Shown: positions 1 through 7,441 of the stretch, piece after piece
Numbering within the stretch: position 1 is the stretch's first letter
Layout of the letters: each line of letters opens with the position of its first letter
DNA from: JBBIII01 sp037446575
Lineage (GTDB): Bacteria; Bacteroidota; Ignavibacteria; UBA10030
Assembly (NCBI GenBank): GCA_037446575.1
Contig: JBBIII010000051.1
Coordinates: 1-19,449, forward strand
DNA: 19,449 nt
Reading direction: 5' to 3'
Made by a program: the position numbers and the translations under genes
The notes under the pieces: generated by a model
The model's input: the letters and a program-made list of their open reading frames with translations, nothing else
The model's database searches: none
Told to the model about the DNA's origin: nothing

Positions 1-20
1 ATGATTTATCTTACCTTTAT

Positions 21-50
21 AAAAAGCCCGGTTTCACAATCGGGCTTTTT
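21..50. terminator. Bidirectional intrinsic terminator
   Basis: A 10-bp perfect stem (21-30 AAAAAGCCCG pairing with 41-50 CGGGCTTTTT) encloses a 10-nt loop. The stem has an A-run on one side and a T-run on the other, so it can end transcription on both strands. It sits 12 bases beyond the stop codon of the leftward hydrolase gene and is its natural terminator. It could equally close a rightward gene lying outside the window. Confidence 0.85.
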
Positions 51-62
51 TATTAGCCCCAA

Positions 63-893
63 TTATTTGATATTAGACACAAATTTGTAAATCCTATCAA
101 AATATTCACTCCCTCCTACAAAATATGTATCATTATGATCAGCGTTCTTAATCACATAAAATTCTTTTGGTTCATTAGCTGCAAAAAATAATTTTTCGCC
201 AAGTTCTATAGGCACAATTTTATCTTTTTCGCCATGGATAATTAACGTTGGAATGTTGATTTTTGAAATCTTATTAATCGAATTTAATTTAGATGTTAAA
301 AAATTACTCACTGGTATGTATGGATAATGAATTCTCGCCATATCCCTTGCAGATGTAAATGCCGATTCTAATATCAACCCTGCGGCTTGTCTATTCGATG
401 CAACATCAACAGCTACTGCCCCGCCTAAACTAGTACCCCACAAAATTATTTTGTTGTTCATGCGCATCTTTTTTACGTAGTCGAACACAGCTTTTCCATC
501 GCTATATATCCCTTCTTCATTCGGTTCTCCTTCACTTCTGCCGTAACCTCGGTAATCATACATCATTACATTAAATCCATATCTAACCAACAAACGCATT
601 ATATCTATTCTATGAGAAATGTTTCCAGCATTTCCGTGAGACATAATAATTGTTGCGATTGCATTTTCACTTGAAGCATACCAACCGTGAATGGTTAAAT
701 TGTCTTCTGTTTTAATCCAACAATCTGTAAGATTTTGAAAATTAACAGCTTCGCCATATCTTCCATCGGGATACTTTGTAGGGAAATAAATAAATCTTTC
801 TTCAAACAACATTATCATAATACTCCAAAATGCAACAGCAACAACAAATGCTATTACTAATTGCAATAATATGCGGCTAATTTTTTTTCGCAT
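63..893 (-). CDS. Membrane-anchored alpha/beta hydrolase (BEM46/YqkD-like)
   Basis: A 276-residue serine hydrolase of the alpha/beta fold. Residues 8-30 form one hydrophobic N-terminal helix followed by the fold, so it is probably a membrane-anchored enzyme. The oxyanion segment HGNAG is at 86-90, the YDYRGYGRS strand at 112-120, the nucleophile elbow GTSLGG has Ser155, and the likely acid and base are Asp224 (HGEKD) and His253 (NADH). This layout matches the BEM46/DUF1100-like group, whose substrates are mostly unknown, so only carboxylester or acyl hydrolysis can be inferred. No clear Shine-Dalgarno is visible before the ATG, but the start gives a sensible membrane helix. It lies 38 bases after the response regulator on the same strand and may be co-transcribed with it. 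Confidence 0.85.
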   Translation of the reverse strand: MRKKISRILLQLVIAFVVAVAFWSIMIMLFEERFIYFPTKYPDGRYGEAVNFQNLTDCWIKTEDNLTIHGWYASSENAIATIIMSHGNAGNISHRIDIMRLLVRYGFNVMMYDYRGYGRSEGEPNEEGIYSDGKAVFDYVKKMRMNNKIILWGTSLGGAVAVDVASNRQAAGLILESAFTSARDMARIHYPYIPVSNFLTSKLNSINKISKINIPTLIIHGEKDKIVPIELGEKLFFAANEPKEFYVIKNADHNDTYFVGGSEYFDRIYKFVSNIK

Positions 894-931
894 TAATTGA
901 ACACAGAAATTTGTTCAAAGAATTTAAGGCA

Positions 932-1549
932 CTATTCCTTCTTTTTGAGTTTAATATCCGGATAGAGCTTAACCATACAAGATGGACAAATACTATGAGA
1001 AAAATGAGCTTCGGTATGTTCAGTAATATAACCCTCCACAGCTTCCCAGTATCCTTTATCGTTTCGAATATTCTTACAATGCGCGCAAATAGGCAGTAAT
1101 CCCGTCAATATTTTTTCATTCTCTAACGCTTTCTTTAACTCGGCATTAAGTCTGCGTAATTCCATCAAATCCGAAAATCTTGCTACAGCAATAATCATAG
1201 ATCTTTCAATTTCATCTGCGCTTGGCGGCTTTAACAAATACGCACCCGCTCCGACCTGACTTGCGCGTCTAACCATGTCAGGTTCATCGTGGGCAGTTAA
1301 TAAAACAACCGGCAAAGGAGTCTTTTCTTGAATGATTCTGGTAGCTTCAATTCCATCCATCTTGGGCATTTCGATATCCATTAACACAACATCAGGTTGC
1401 CTGGAACTTGCTAACTCAACTGCCTCTGCCCCGTTTGTGGCAGTCGCTACAATTGTGTGTCCAATTTTTTCTAATTGTTTCTTTAGGAATTCGCGTATTG
1501 AATCCTGGTCTTCAGCAATCAACACTTTAAAAGGTCTACGCGTAATCAT
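932..1549 (-). CDS. Response regulator with C-terminal double-CxxC tail
   Basis: A 205-residue two-component protein. A receiver domain fills residues 7-125: acidic pocket at AED (12-14), phospho-acceptor Asp58 in VLMDIEMP, and the conserved Lys107 (LLKPP). A predicted helix or short coiled coil (about 128-148, RRLNAELKKALENEK) leads to a tail of about 55 residues. The tail has Cys155-x2-Cys158, a KGYWEAVEGYI segment, His182/His185 and Cys188-x2-Cys191. From memory, similar tails end many receiver, PAS and kinase proteins of environmental bacteria and have no settled function; the CxxC...CxxC plus His pattern suggests zinc binding or redox sensing. There is no DNA-binding domain. No matching kinase is adjacent; the nearest are 6 kb away. 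The start at MITRR places the receiver at the very N terminus; no Shine-Dalgarno is visible. Confidence 0.9.
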   Translation of the reverse strand: MITRRPFKVLIAEDQDSIREFLKKQLEKIGHTIVATATNGAEAVELASSRQPDVVLMDIEMPKMDGIEATRIIQEKTPLPVVLLTAHDEPDMVRRASQVGAGAYLLKPPSADEIERSMIIAVARFSDLMELRRLNAELKKALENEKILTGLLPICAHCKNIRNDKGYWEAVEGYITEHTEAHFSHSICPSCMVKLYPDIKLKKKE

Positions 1550-1708
1550 ATTAATCGATATAAAATTTGTAATTATTCATTAAATTTATTTGTATGAATT
1601 TAGTGAAAAGGGGCTATATTCACAAACTTAATTTAATCAAATGTATTTATAACTTCAATAAAATTACACTATATTTTATTATTCAATGATTACGAGGAAT
1701 TTATATAT

Positions 1709-2794
1709 ATGCAAATAGGTATAGTTGGTCTACCCTTCAGTGGAAAATCGACGCTTTTTCAAACTATTACAAAAACACACATCGATCCATTATCGCTTGC
1801 TAAATCGGAAGTTCATCATGCGATTATTAAAGTACCAGATGAGCGCCTTATAAAATTAACCGAAATATTTGCTCCAAAAAAAACAGTAAATGCAACAATT
1901 GAATTTGTAGATATTATTGGACTTAAAAAAGGAGAGACTGGATCATCACAATTTACAACCAACTTTCTTGCAAATGTAAAAACGAATGATGCGCTTGTGC
2001 TGGTTGTTAGATTGTTTTCTAACGATGCAGTTCCTCATCCGGAAGAAAGCATTGACGCTTTAAGAGACATTAATACTTTCGAGACGGAATTTATTTTATC
2101 AGATTTAGCTTTGATTGAAACAAGAATAGACCGAATAATGAAACAATTAATGAAAACACAGGAAGAGTCTTTAAAAAGGGAATTGCCCATTTTAGAGAAA
2201 TGTAAGCAGATATTAGAAGAAGAGAATCCTTTGCGTGAAGCCAACTTAACTAAAGACGAATTACATCTTCTTAAAACTTATCAATTGCTTTCTATAAAAC
2301 CTCTATTGATTGCTTTAAATTTAGATGAAAACCAACGACAAGAGTTGGATAGACTGATTCGTTTGGTAGCTGAAAAAAAAGAAAATAAGAATTCGAAGGT
2401 TGTTGCCTTCTTCGGAAGAATTGAAATGGAAATCTCTGAACTTGCTGATGCTGAAGTAAAAATATTTATGGAAGAATACGGAATTAAACAATCTGCGCTT
2501 AATACATTGATACGCGAAAGTTACTCCTTGCTTGGACTTCAATCCTTTTTCACAGTCGGGGAAGACGAATGCAGAGCATGGACAATTAAGAAAGGGATGA
2601 ATGCACAAGAAGCAGCCGGCGTTATTCATACAGATTTTTATAATAAATTCATACGAGCTGAAGTTGTGCATTACGATCACTTTATCAATGCCGGAGGTTC
2701 ATTCGCAAAAACTAAAGAAGCTGGACAATGGAGACTTGAAGGCAAAGAATATATTGTACAAGATGGCGATATTTTGTCAATCAGACATAGCTAA
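1709..2794 (+). CDS. ychF: YchF/OLA1-type P-loop NTPase, divergent form
   Basis: At 361 residues it is close to the usual YchF length (363). The G1 loop is GLPFSGKST (7-15), switch II is FVDIIGLKKG (66-75), the nucleotide-specificity motif is NLDE (204-207) instead of the NKxD of true GTPases, and a TGS domain covers about 278-361 (FFTVGEDECRAWTI...EGKEYIVQDGDIL). The NxxE motif is the reason the family prefers ATP; the proteins associate with ribosomes and are linked to redox stress. His110 aligns with the His114 that E. coli YchF needs for hydrolysis. It departs from canonical YchF at G1 (PFSGKS for PNVGKS) and switch I, where the CTIEPN segment is lost. GAGGA lies 10 bases before the ATG. 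It may share a transcript with the acyl-CoA ligase 47 bases downstream. Confidence 0.85.
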   Translation: MQIGIVGLPFSGKSTLFQTITKTHIDPLSLAKSEVHHAIIKVPDERLIKLTEIFAPKKTVNATIEFVDIIGLKKGETGSSQFTTNFLANVKTNDALVLVVRLFSNDAVPHPEESIDALRDINTFETEFILSDLALIETRIDRIMKQLMKTQEESLKRELPILEKCKQILEEENPLREANLTKDELHLLKTYQLLSIKPLLIALNLDENQRQELDRLIRLVAEKKENKNSKVVAFFGRIEMEISELADAEVKIFMEEYGIKQSALNTLIRESYSLLGLQSFFTVGEDECRAWTIKKGMNAQEAAGVIHTDFYNKFIRAEVVHYDHFINAGGSFAKTKEAGQWRLEGKEYIVQDGDILSIRHS

Positions 2795-2841
2795 TTACAA
2801 ATAAAATTTTGCACTAAATTTAAATTTAAAAAAGGACTATT

Positions 2842-4557
2842 ATGTTTTCATCAATTATCAACAAGCCAACAGACGACAACTTGACAATTCAAAAATATTT
2901 CAATAACAGTTGTCAAAAACACTCCATTAAAACAGCTCTTTCTTACACCGATGACGAACCAATAACTTATTCGGAGCTTAAAAAGCAAGTAGAGCATTTA
3001 TCCGGGTTCCTAAAAAATCAAGGAGCCGTGGCAGGCGACCGTATAGCCATTCTTGGGGAAAATAGCCCGCAATGGGGAATAGCGTATTTTGCTATTACAA
3101 CAATGGGCGCAATTGTCGTTCCAATTTTACCCGATTTTCATCCTTCCGAAGTTCATCACATACTAAGGCATTCAGACAGTAAAATTGTATTTATCTCAGA
3201 ACGATTCTACCATAAAATAGAAGACTTAGATTTTACAGAGTTCAACTGCATTGTTTTATTAAATGATTTTTCTATAATAAATCCGACTACTTCAAAAGCA
3301 ACGCTAAGACAACTTTTAGCAGAAGGAAATAAAGAATTACGCAAAATTAAAAATCTGGTTTTAAGTTTAGGCGGCATAATAACACACGATATCAAAGAGG
3401 ATGATGTAGCTTCGATAATATATACTTCAGGAACAACAGGCCATTCAAAGGGTGTGATGTTAACAAATAAAAATATTATTTGGAATGCTATTGCATCAAA
3501 TAAATTACCCAATATCAATGAAAACGATAGAATGTTATCTATTCTCCCATTGGCTCATGTCTATGAATGCACGCTTGGTTTAATACTTCCAATAATAAGT
3601 GGGGCTTCTATCTATTATCTAAAAAAACCGCCTACAGCCACAGTCTTAATACCTGCATTACAGCAAATAAAACCCACTGCTATATTAACTGTGCCATTAA
3701 TTATTGAAAAAATGTACAAATCACGAATCTTACCAGAAGTGAAAAAAAGATTTTTGATTAGATTTGCCTATAAACTACCAGCCATTCGGAAAAAAATTAA
3801 TAACCTTGCAGGTAAAAAATTAAAAGATACATTCGGCGGCAAACTTAGATTTTTTGGAATTGGCGGAGCATCTTTATCGCCAGAAGTTGAAAGATTTCTT
3901 ATTGAAGCAGAATTTCCGTACGCAATTGGATATGGATTGACCGAAACAGCGCCATTAATTGCAGGTTCGAATGCAGGACACACACGATTTCGTTCAACGG
4001 GTCTGGTTGTAACTGGACTTGAGGTGCGAATTGAAAACCCCAATCAAAAAACCGGAATTGGTGAAATCATCGTCCGCGGTCCAAGTATTATGAAAGGATA
4101 CTATCGAGATCCAGAAAGAACTAAAGAAATATTATCGGATAATGGTTGGTTACAAACGGGCGATCTTGGTAATTTCGATAATGATGGATATTTATATATT
4201 AGAGGAAGATTGAAAAATGTAATATTAGGCTCAAGCGGTGAAAATATTTATCCGGAAGCAATTGAATCCATCATAAATAAATCTGATGTAGTTTTAGAAT
4301 CGCTTGTTTATCAAGACGAAGGACAACTTGTTGCGCGTGTCTTTCTCGATTATGAAAAATTAGACGTAGAATTTCAGAATAAAAATTTTAACGAATCGCA
4401 ATCTAGGGAAACGATAAAGAGATTATTAGAAGAAATTAGAACTAATGTTAATGAACAAGTCTCCACTTTTTCTCGCTTAGCACGTATTATTGAGCAGACA
4501 GAGCCTTTTGATAAAACACCAACACAAAAAATAAAAAGGTATTTATATATAAGTTAA
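2842..4557 (+). CDS. Long-chain fatty acid--CoA ligase (AMP-forming)
   Basis: A 571-residue member of the acyl-adenylate-forming superfamily, FAA1/FadD-like. The ATP-binding loop YTSGTTGHSKG is at 194-204, YGLTET at 364-369, the TGD motif at 439-441, and the hinge with GRLKN and SGENIYPEAIE at about 455-476. The likely adenylation lysine is Lys563 in the C-terminal TPTQKIKR segment. The family activates a carboxylate as acyl-AMP and transfers it to CoA. The long insertion before the ATP loop and the overall length fit long-chain acyl-CoA synthetases better than acetyl-CoA synthetase, but chain length cannot be read from sequence. AAAGGA lies 5 bases before the ATG. There is no T-rich hairpin immediately after the stop, so read-through into the downstream RNA unit is possible. 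Confidence 0.9.
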   Translation: MFSSIINKPTDDNLTIQKYFNNSCQKHSIKTALSYTDDEPITYSELKKQVEHLSGFLKNQGAVAGDRIAILGENSPQWGIAYFAITTMGAIVVPILPDFHPSEVHHILRHSDSKIVFISERFYHKIEDLDFTEFNCIVLLNDFSIINPTTSKATLRQLLAEGNKELRKIKNLVLSLGGIITHDIKEDDVASIIYTSGTTGHSKGVMLTNKNIIWNAIASNKLPNINENDRMLSILPLAHVYECTLGLILPIISGASIYYLKKPPTATVLIPALQQIKPTAILTVPLIIEKMYKSRILPEVKKRFLIRFAYKLPAIRKKINNLAGKKLKDTFGGKLRFFGIGGASLSPEVERFLIEAEFPYAIGYGLTETAPLIAGSNAGHTRFRSTGLVVTGLEVRIENPNQKTGIGEIIVRGPSIMKGYYRDPERTKEILSDNGWLQTGDLGNFDNDGYLYIRGRLKNVILGSSGENIYPEAIESIINKSDVVLESLVYQDEGQLVARVFLDYEKLDVEFQNKNFNESQSRETIKRLLEEIRTNVNEQVSTFSRLARIIEQTEPFDKTPTQKIKRYLYIS

Positions 4558-4592
4558 CGTAATTACTTTTTTTAAAAAAAATATTTTTTCAC

Positions 4593-4621
4593 TTGACAAA
4601 TAAGCATTCACCTATTATATT
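4593..4621 (+). promoter_or_regulatory. Sigma-70-type promoter for the candidate small RNA
   Basis: A perfect -35 hexamer TTGACA (4593-4598) and a -10 hexamer TATATT (4616-4621, 5 of 6) are separated by exactly 17 bases. This is the best promoter match found in the window. It starts 35 bases after the acyl-CoA ligase stop and points away from it, with no plus-strand protein gene ahead for over 10 kb. Predicted initiation is near 4628, at the base of the first hairpin. Confidence 0.65.
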
Positions 4622-4627
4622 AATGCG

Positions 4628-4701
4628 TGCCGTCTCCCCGACGGCGCATAGTTAGCCTCCCTATACCCCGGCGTCTGGTAGTGCGTCGGGGTATTTTTTT
4701 T
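4628..4701 (+). ncRNA. Candidate small RNA, two hairpins, C-rich anti-SD segments
   Basis: About 74 nt lie between the predicted start point and the end of the U-run, with no credible reading frame. Hairpin 1 is GCCGTC (4629-4634) paired with GACGGC (4640-4645), with a five-base loop UCCCC. A 17-nt linker follows (4646-4662) containing CCUCCC (4656-4661). Hairpin 2 is the terminator (4663-4694). The unpaired UCCCC and CCUCCC are complementary to Shine-Dalgarno sequences. This resembles the C-rich seed loops of regulatory RNAs such as RsaE/RoxS and FsrA, although no sequence relationship to them is claimed. The unit lies between two convergent genes, and serine acetyltransferase transcripts that read past their stop would be antisense to it. 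Transcription and function are inference. Confidence 0.5.
4663..4701 (+). terminator. Rho-independent terminator, plus strand
   Basis: ATACCCCG (4663-4670) pairs with CGGGGTAT (4687-4694). The stem can extend inward by four pairs including two G-U wobbles, leaving the loop CTGGTAGT. Eight T residues follow directly (4694-4701). There is no T-run on the other side, so it works only rightward. It ends the candidate small RNA and any read-through from the acyl-CoA ligase gene. Confidence 0.85.
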
Positions 4702-4711
4702 GACTAAATCG

Positions 4712-5563
4712 CTAAATACTGAAATCTATAGGCGTGCCTGTTATTTCCTTCGGTCTGATGTTCACTTTATATTCTTGGAAAACAACCGAATATGGCTGAA
4801 CTGAATCTGTAAGCCAAACATTTCCACCGATTATGCTATGATGCCCTATAATTGTGTCCCCACCGAGAATTACTGCTTGTGCGTACAGAACGACATCATC
4901 TTCTATTGTCGGATGTCTTTTCGACTTAGCAAATTTTTTATCTACGCTTAAAGCTCCAAGCGTAACACCTTGGTACATTTTTACATTATTTCCGATTATT
5001 GCTGATTCACCTATTACTATGCCTGTACCATGGTCAATAGCGAATGAATTACCTATTTGCGCGCCCGGATGAATATCAATTCCGGTAATTTGATGGGCAT
5101 ATTCTGTTAGCAATCGCGGAAATATGGGAACTTGTAGCCGATAATACTCATGTGCTATACGATAAATTGCAATAGCTGTAAAACCGGGATAAGCTAAAAT
5201 TACCTCATCAATACTTTCAGCCGCCGGATCTCCTTTAGTTATGGCTTCTGCATCTAACCATAACTTGTCGTGGATTTTTGGTAGCGACTGCATAAATGAA
5301 CGAGTAACATTCTCAATATCTAATTTTGAATCTTTGAGTAATGGGACTATTAATGGCTTTACATTGCTTTCGATTAATTTTAATCTTGATTCTATTTCTT
5401 CGATTGAAGAAATATTTTCCTGACTGAAATGTGGAAACAGTATCGCCAATAATTCATCAATAAATTTTTGGACTCCTCTTTTAAGAGCAAATCCCATTGA
5501 GTGATCATCACGACGTTCTTTAAGAATCTTCGCAAAGTCTGTATATTTATTCAAGCTATTCAT
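4712..5563 (-). CDS. cysE: Serine O-acetyltransferase
   Basis: A 283-residue enzyme that acetylates L-serine with acetyl-CoA in the first step of cysteine synthesis. The N-terminal helical region (1-155) carries LWLDAEA and AYPGFTAIAIYRIAH. The left-handed beta-helix runs from about 160 to 260, with the catalytic segments DIHPGAQIG (Asp163, His165) and DHGTGIVIGE (His178) and repeated hexapeptides. The sequence ends in PIDFSI; a C-terminal isoleucine is the residue that docks CysE into the CysK active site in the cysteine synthase complex, so complex formation is plausible though cysK is not in the window. The long N-terminal region resembles the EpsC/plant-like branch. GGAG lies 8 bases before the ATG. 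The gene has its own promoter and is convergent with the small RNA unit. Confidence 0.92.
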   Translation of the reverse strand: MNSLNKYTDFAKILKERRDDHSMGFALKRGVQKFIDELLAILFPHFSQENISSIEEIESRLKLIESNVKPLIVPLLKDSKLDIENVTRSFMQSLPKIHDKLWLDAEAITKGDPAAESIDEVILAYPGFTAIAIYRIAHEYYRLQVPIFPRLLTEYAHQITGIDIHPGAQIGNSFAIDHGTGIVIGESAIIGNNVKMYQGVTLGALSVDKKFAKSKRHPTIEDDVVLYAQAVILGGDTIIGHHSIIGGNVWLTDSVQPYSVVFQEYKVNIRPKEITGTPIDFSI

Positions 5564-5588
5564 ATATATCTCCGTTAAATAATTGTCT

Positions 5589-5617
5589 ATTATAAGACCT
5601 CAGTTAACTTATATTAA
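5589..5617 (-). promoter_or_regulatory. Promoter of the serine acetyltransferase gene
   Basis: On the minus strand a perfect -10 TATAAT (5594-5589) lies 17 bases after a -35 TTAATA (5617-5612, 4 of 6). Initiation is expected near 5582, giving a leader of about 20 bases with the GGAG ribosome site in it. The -35 touches the terminator of the upstream operon, so the two units are packed tightly but separated. Confidence 0.55.
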
Positions 5618-5645
5618 AAAAGGCTCAGTTTAGCTGAGCCTTTTT
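5617..5645. terminator. Strong terminator closing the kinase-HerA unit
   Basis: A 12-bp perfect stem (5617-5628 with 5634-5645, core GGCTCAG/CTGAGCC) with the loop TTTAG and A/T runs on both flanks, so it can act in either direction. It is about 160 bases past the stop of the HerA-like gene and is the only terminator seen for the leftward unit starting at 11506. The rest of 5646-5806 shows no gene or structure I can support. Confidence 0.85.
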
Positions 5646-5806
5646 CTTTAACTAAGATCGATATTTCATGTGAGTCAATTCTTAAGTAATCGGGCTCTTC
5701 TTATTCGATTGCGGCAACAGGAAAAATAAATTGAAATTTGACACAATAATAAATTGCGATATTCTTTTAAGGATTTTTTCATATTACCGAACCTATATGA
5801 AGCGGC

Positions 5807-7411
5807 TTAGCTGCGCTTTTGATTCCACCAATGATCCATTACTTCTGTTATATCGGTTTTCGAGCCAGGTTGCTTCCATTTGTCAAAAAACTTAACATCC
5901 ATGCTGTGCGGAGTCGGTTGAGGAAAGTCAATCTGCACTCTTTGTGGGATCGGAATAGAATCGCCAACTATTATGGCTTCACCTTGTCGCAATAAAGGAA
6001 TTATGCTATCCATACCACTGAAAGAATCTGGAACAAGACTGCGTATATACCTTTGATCTGCTGGATTAAGCAATCGAAGTATGATGAAATTATTGCATTG
6101 TGAAAGTATCGTTTCAGAAATATCTGAAGGTCTTTGACTGATAATCATGCAACTTACGCCGTACTTTCTTCCTTCTTTTGCTATTCTTTCTACAGTTCTT
6201 CGCGCGGCTTTCGAACCATCTGTTGACGTGGATAGATAGTTATGAGCCTCTTCAAAAACCAACAGAATTGGCAGGTCATTTCTTTTGGGATTCCAGAAAT
6301 TGAAATCAAAAGTAACTCGAGCAATTAGTGCGGAAATTGTTTTTACAACATCGAACGGCACGCCGCTCATATCCCAAATTGTTATTCGCGATTTGCTCGC
6401 AAGTCCAAAAAGAGTCATAAATAATGGAACCACAGATTCAGTTTCGACACAAATATTCGGTTGGAATAGAAATGCGTATCTAGGATCATTCATTTTATTG
6501 TCAAGTTTTACCAACAGTCGAGAGAATTTACCATAATAAGGACCTTCTTTCATCCCTCCCTGGCTTGGAACTTTTTCAGTATCTAAATAGTGAAGTTTTG
6601 TTCGAATTTCTTTTAAATCATAAGCTACAGGTGAGTCAATTGTAATCACATCTGCAAGCGCAGGATTTTTTGCTTTTTTTGCCGCATATATCAAATCCTG
6701 CAAAACAGTTCCTTGAACCGAAGCATTTTCATCCGATGGATCAACGAGCATTTCTAATATTTCTTCGGCATTCATTAACCAATAAGGAAGTTCTAATGAA
6801 GCAATTTCGCAAAATTGTCCCGTATCCGGAAACGCTTGTCTATATTCATTGTGCAAATCAAGTAGAACAATATGCGTATCTGAAAACCTTGCAACTTTTT
6901 GAAGAATAGATGCAACAGTGTACGATTTACCAGCGCCGCTTGAACCAAGGACAGCGACGTGTTTGCCGAATAGTTTATTCGGATCGAGATAAGCTCGTTC
7001 ATTTTCGAAAAGCGATAACTGACCAATTGAAAAATTATATTGCTGAAAAGCCGCAAATATGGATTTGATATCTTTGTCTTCCAACAAATAAACTATCATA
7101 TCAACAGTGGGCATAACGGAAACACCGGTTTCGTATTTCCCTTTACGAATAGTTCCTACTAAAGTAACGGTCATAAAATATCGGATGAAGCTTACGCCAT
7201 CTTCTCTTAATTCTTCTTTCCTCATTCCTGAAACAATTCCGATAACATAAATTGCGCCGATTGGAATAAGCACGTAAGAACCGATTTGGCCGATATAATA
7301 GATTCTATCGCCAATTTTGCGGGTCATATTTGTTATTTCTCTATCAAGAAGAACAACGATTGAATCGTTTGTAACCTCTTTAACAACTCCTAACTGTTTT
7401 TGTTCCCACAT
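5807..7411 (-). CDS. HerA-like hexameric ATPase (DUF87/HAS-barrel)
   Basis: A 534-residue FtsK/HerA-superfamily ATPase. The N-terminal 110 residues are beta-rich like the HAS barrel of HerA. Walker A is GSSGAGKS (156-163), followed by the strand IVLLDLHNEYR (181-191). Walker B is ILLVFEEAH (382-390), the arginine-finger helix is RIAKEGRKYG (409-418) and the sensor is SQRP (425-428). Related proteins pump or translocate DNA and in archaea partner the nuclease NurA in end resection; bacterial relatives also work with effector proteins in phage defence. No nuclease, Sir2 or DUF4297-like partner is adjacent. Instead it is the last gene after two histidine kinases, 30 bases downstream of the second. 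GGGA precedes the ATG. The ATPase call is firm; the process it serves is unknown. Confidence 0.88.
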   Translation of the reverse strand: MWEQKQLGVVKEVTNDSIVVLLDREITNMTRKIGDRIYYIGQIGSYVLIPIGAIYVIGIVSGMRKEELREDGVSFIRYFMTVTLVGTIRKGKYETGVSVMPTVDMIVYLLEDKDIKSIFAAFQQYNFSIGQLSLFENERAYLDPNKLFGKHVAVLGSSGAGKSYTVASILQKVARFSDTHIVLLDLHNEYRQAFPDTGQFCEIASLELPYWLMNAEEILEMLVDPSDENASVQGTVLQDLIYAAKKAKNPALADVITIDSPVAYDLKEIRTKLHYLDTEKVPSQGGMKEGPYYGKFSRLLVKLDNKMNDPRYAFLFQPNICVETESVVPLFMTLFGLASKSRITIWDMSGVPFDVVKTISALIARVTFDFNFWNPKRNDLPILLVFEEAHNYLSTSTDGSKAARRTVERIAKEGRKYGVSCMIISQRPSDISETILSQCNNFIILRLLNPADQRYIRSLVPDSFSGMDSIIPLLRQGEAIIVGDSIPIPQRVQIDFPQPTPHSMDVKFFDKWKQPGSKTDITEVMDHWWNQKRS

Positions 7412-7441
7412 ATTATATTCCCAGTTAATCAGACATACAGT

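Noticed and set aside
5738..5765. Plus-strand TTGACA followed by TATTCT at 16 bases
   Set aside because: It points into the antisense strand of the HerA-like gene with no gene or terminator ahead; probably chance.
5807..7411. HerA-based phage-defence system
   Set aside because: No nuclease, Sir2 or DUF4297-like partner is adjacent, and the neighbours are signalling kinases. The defence label is not supported.
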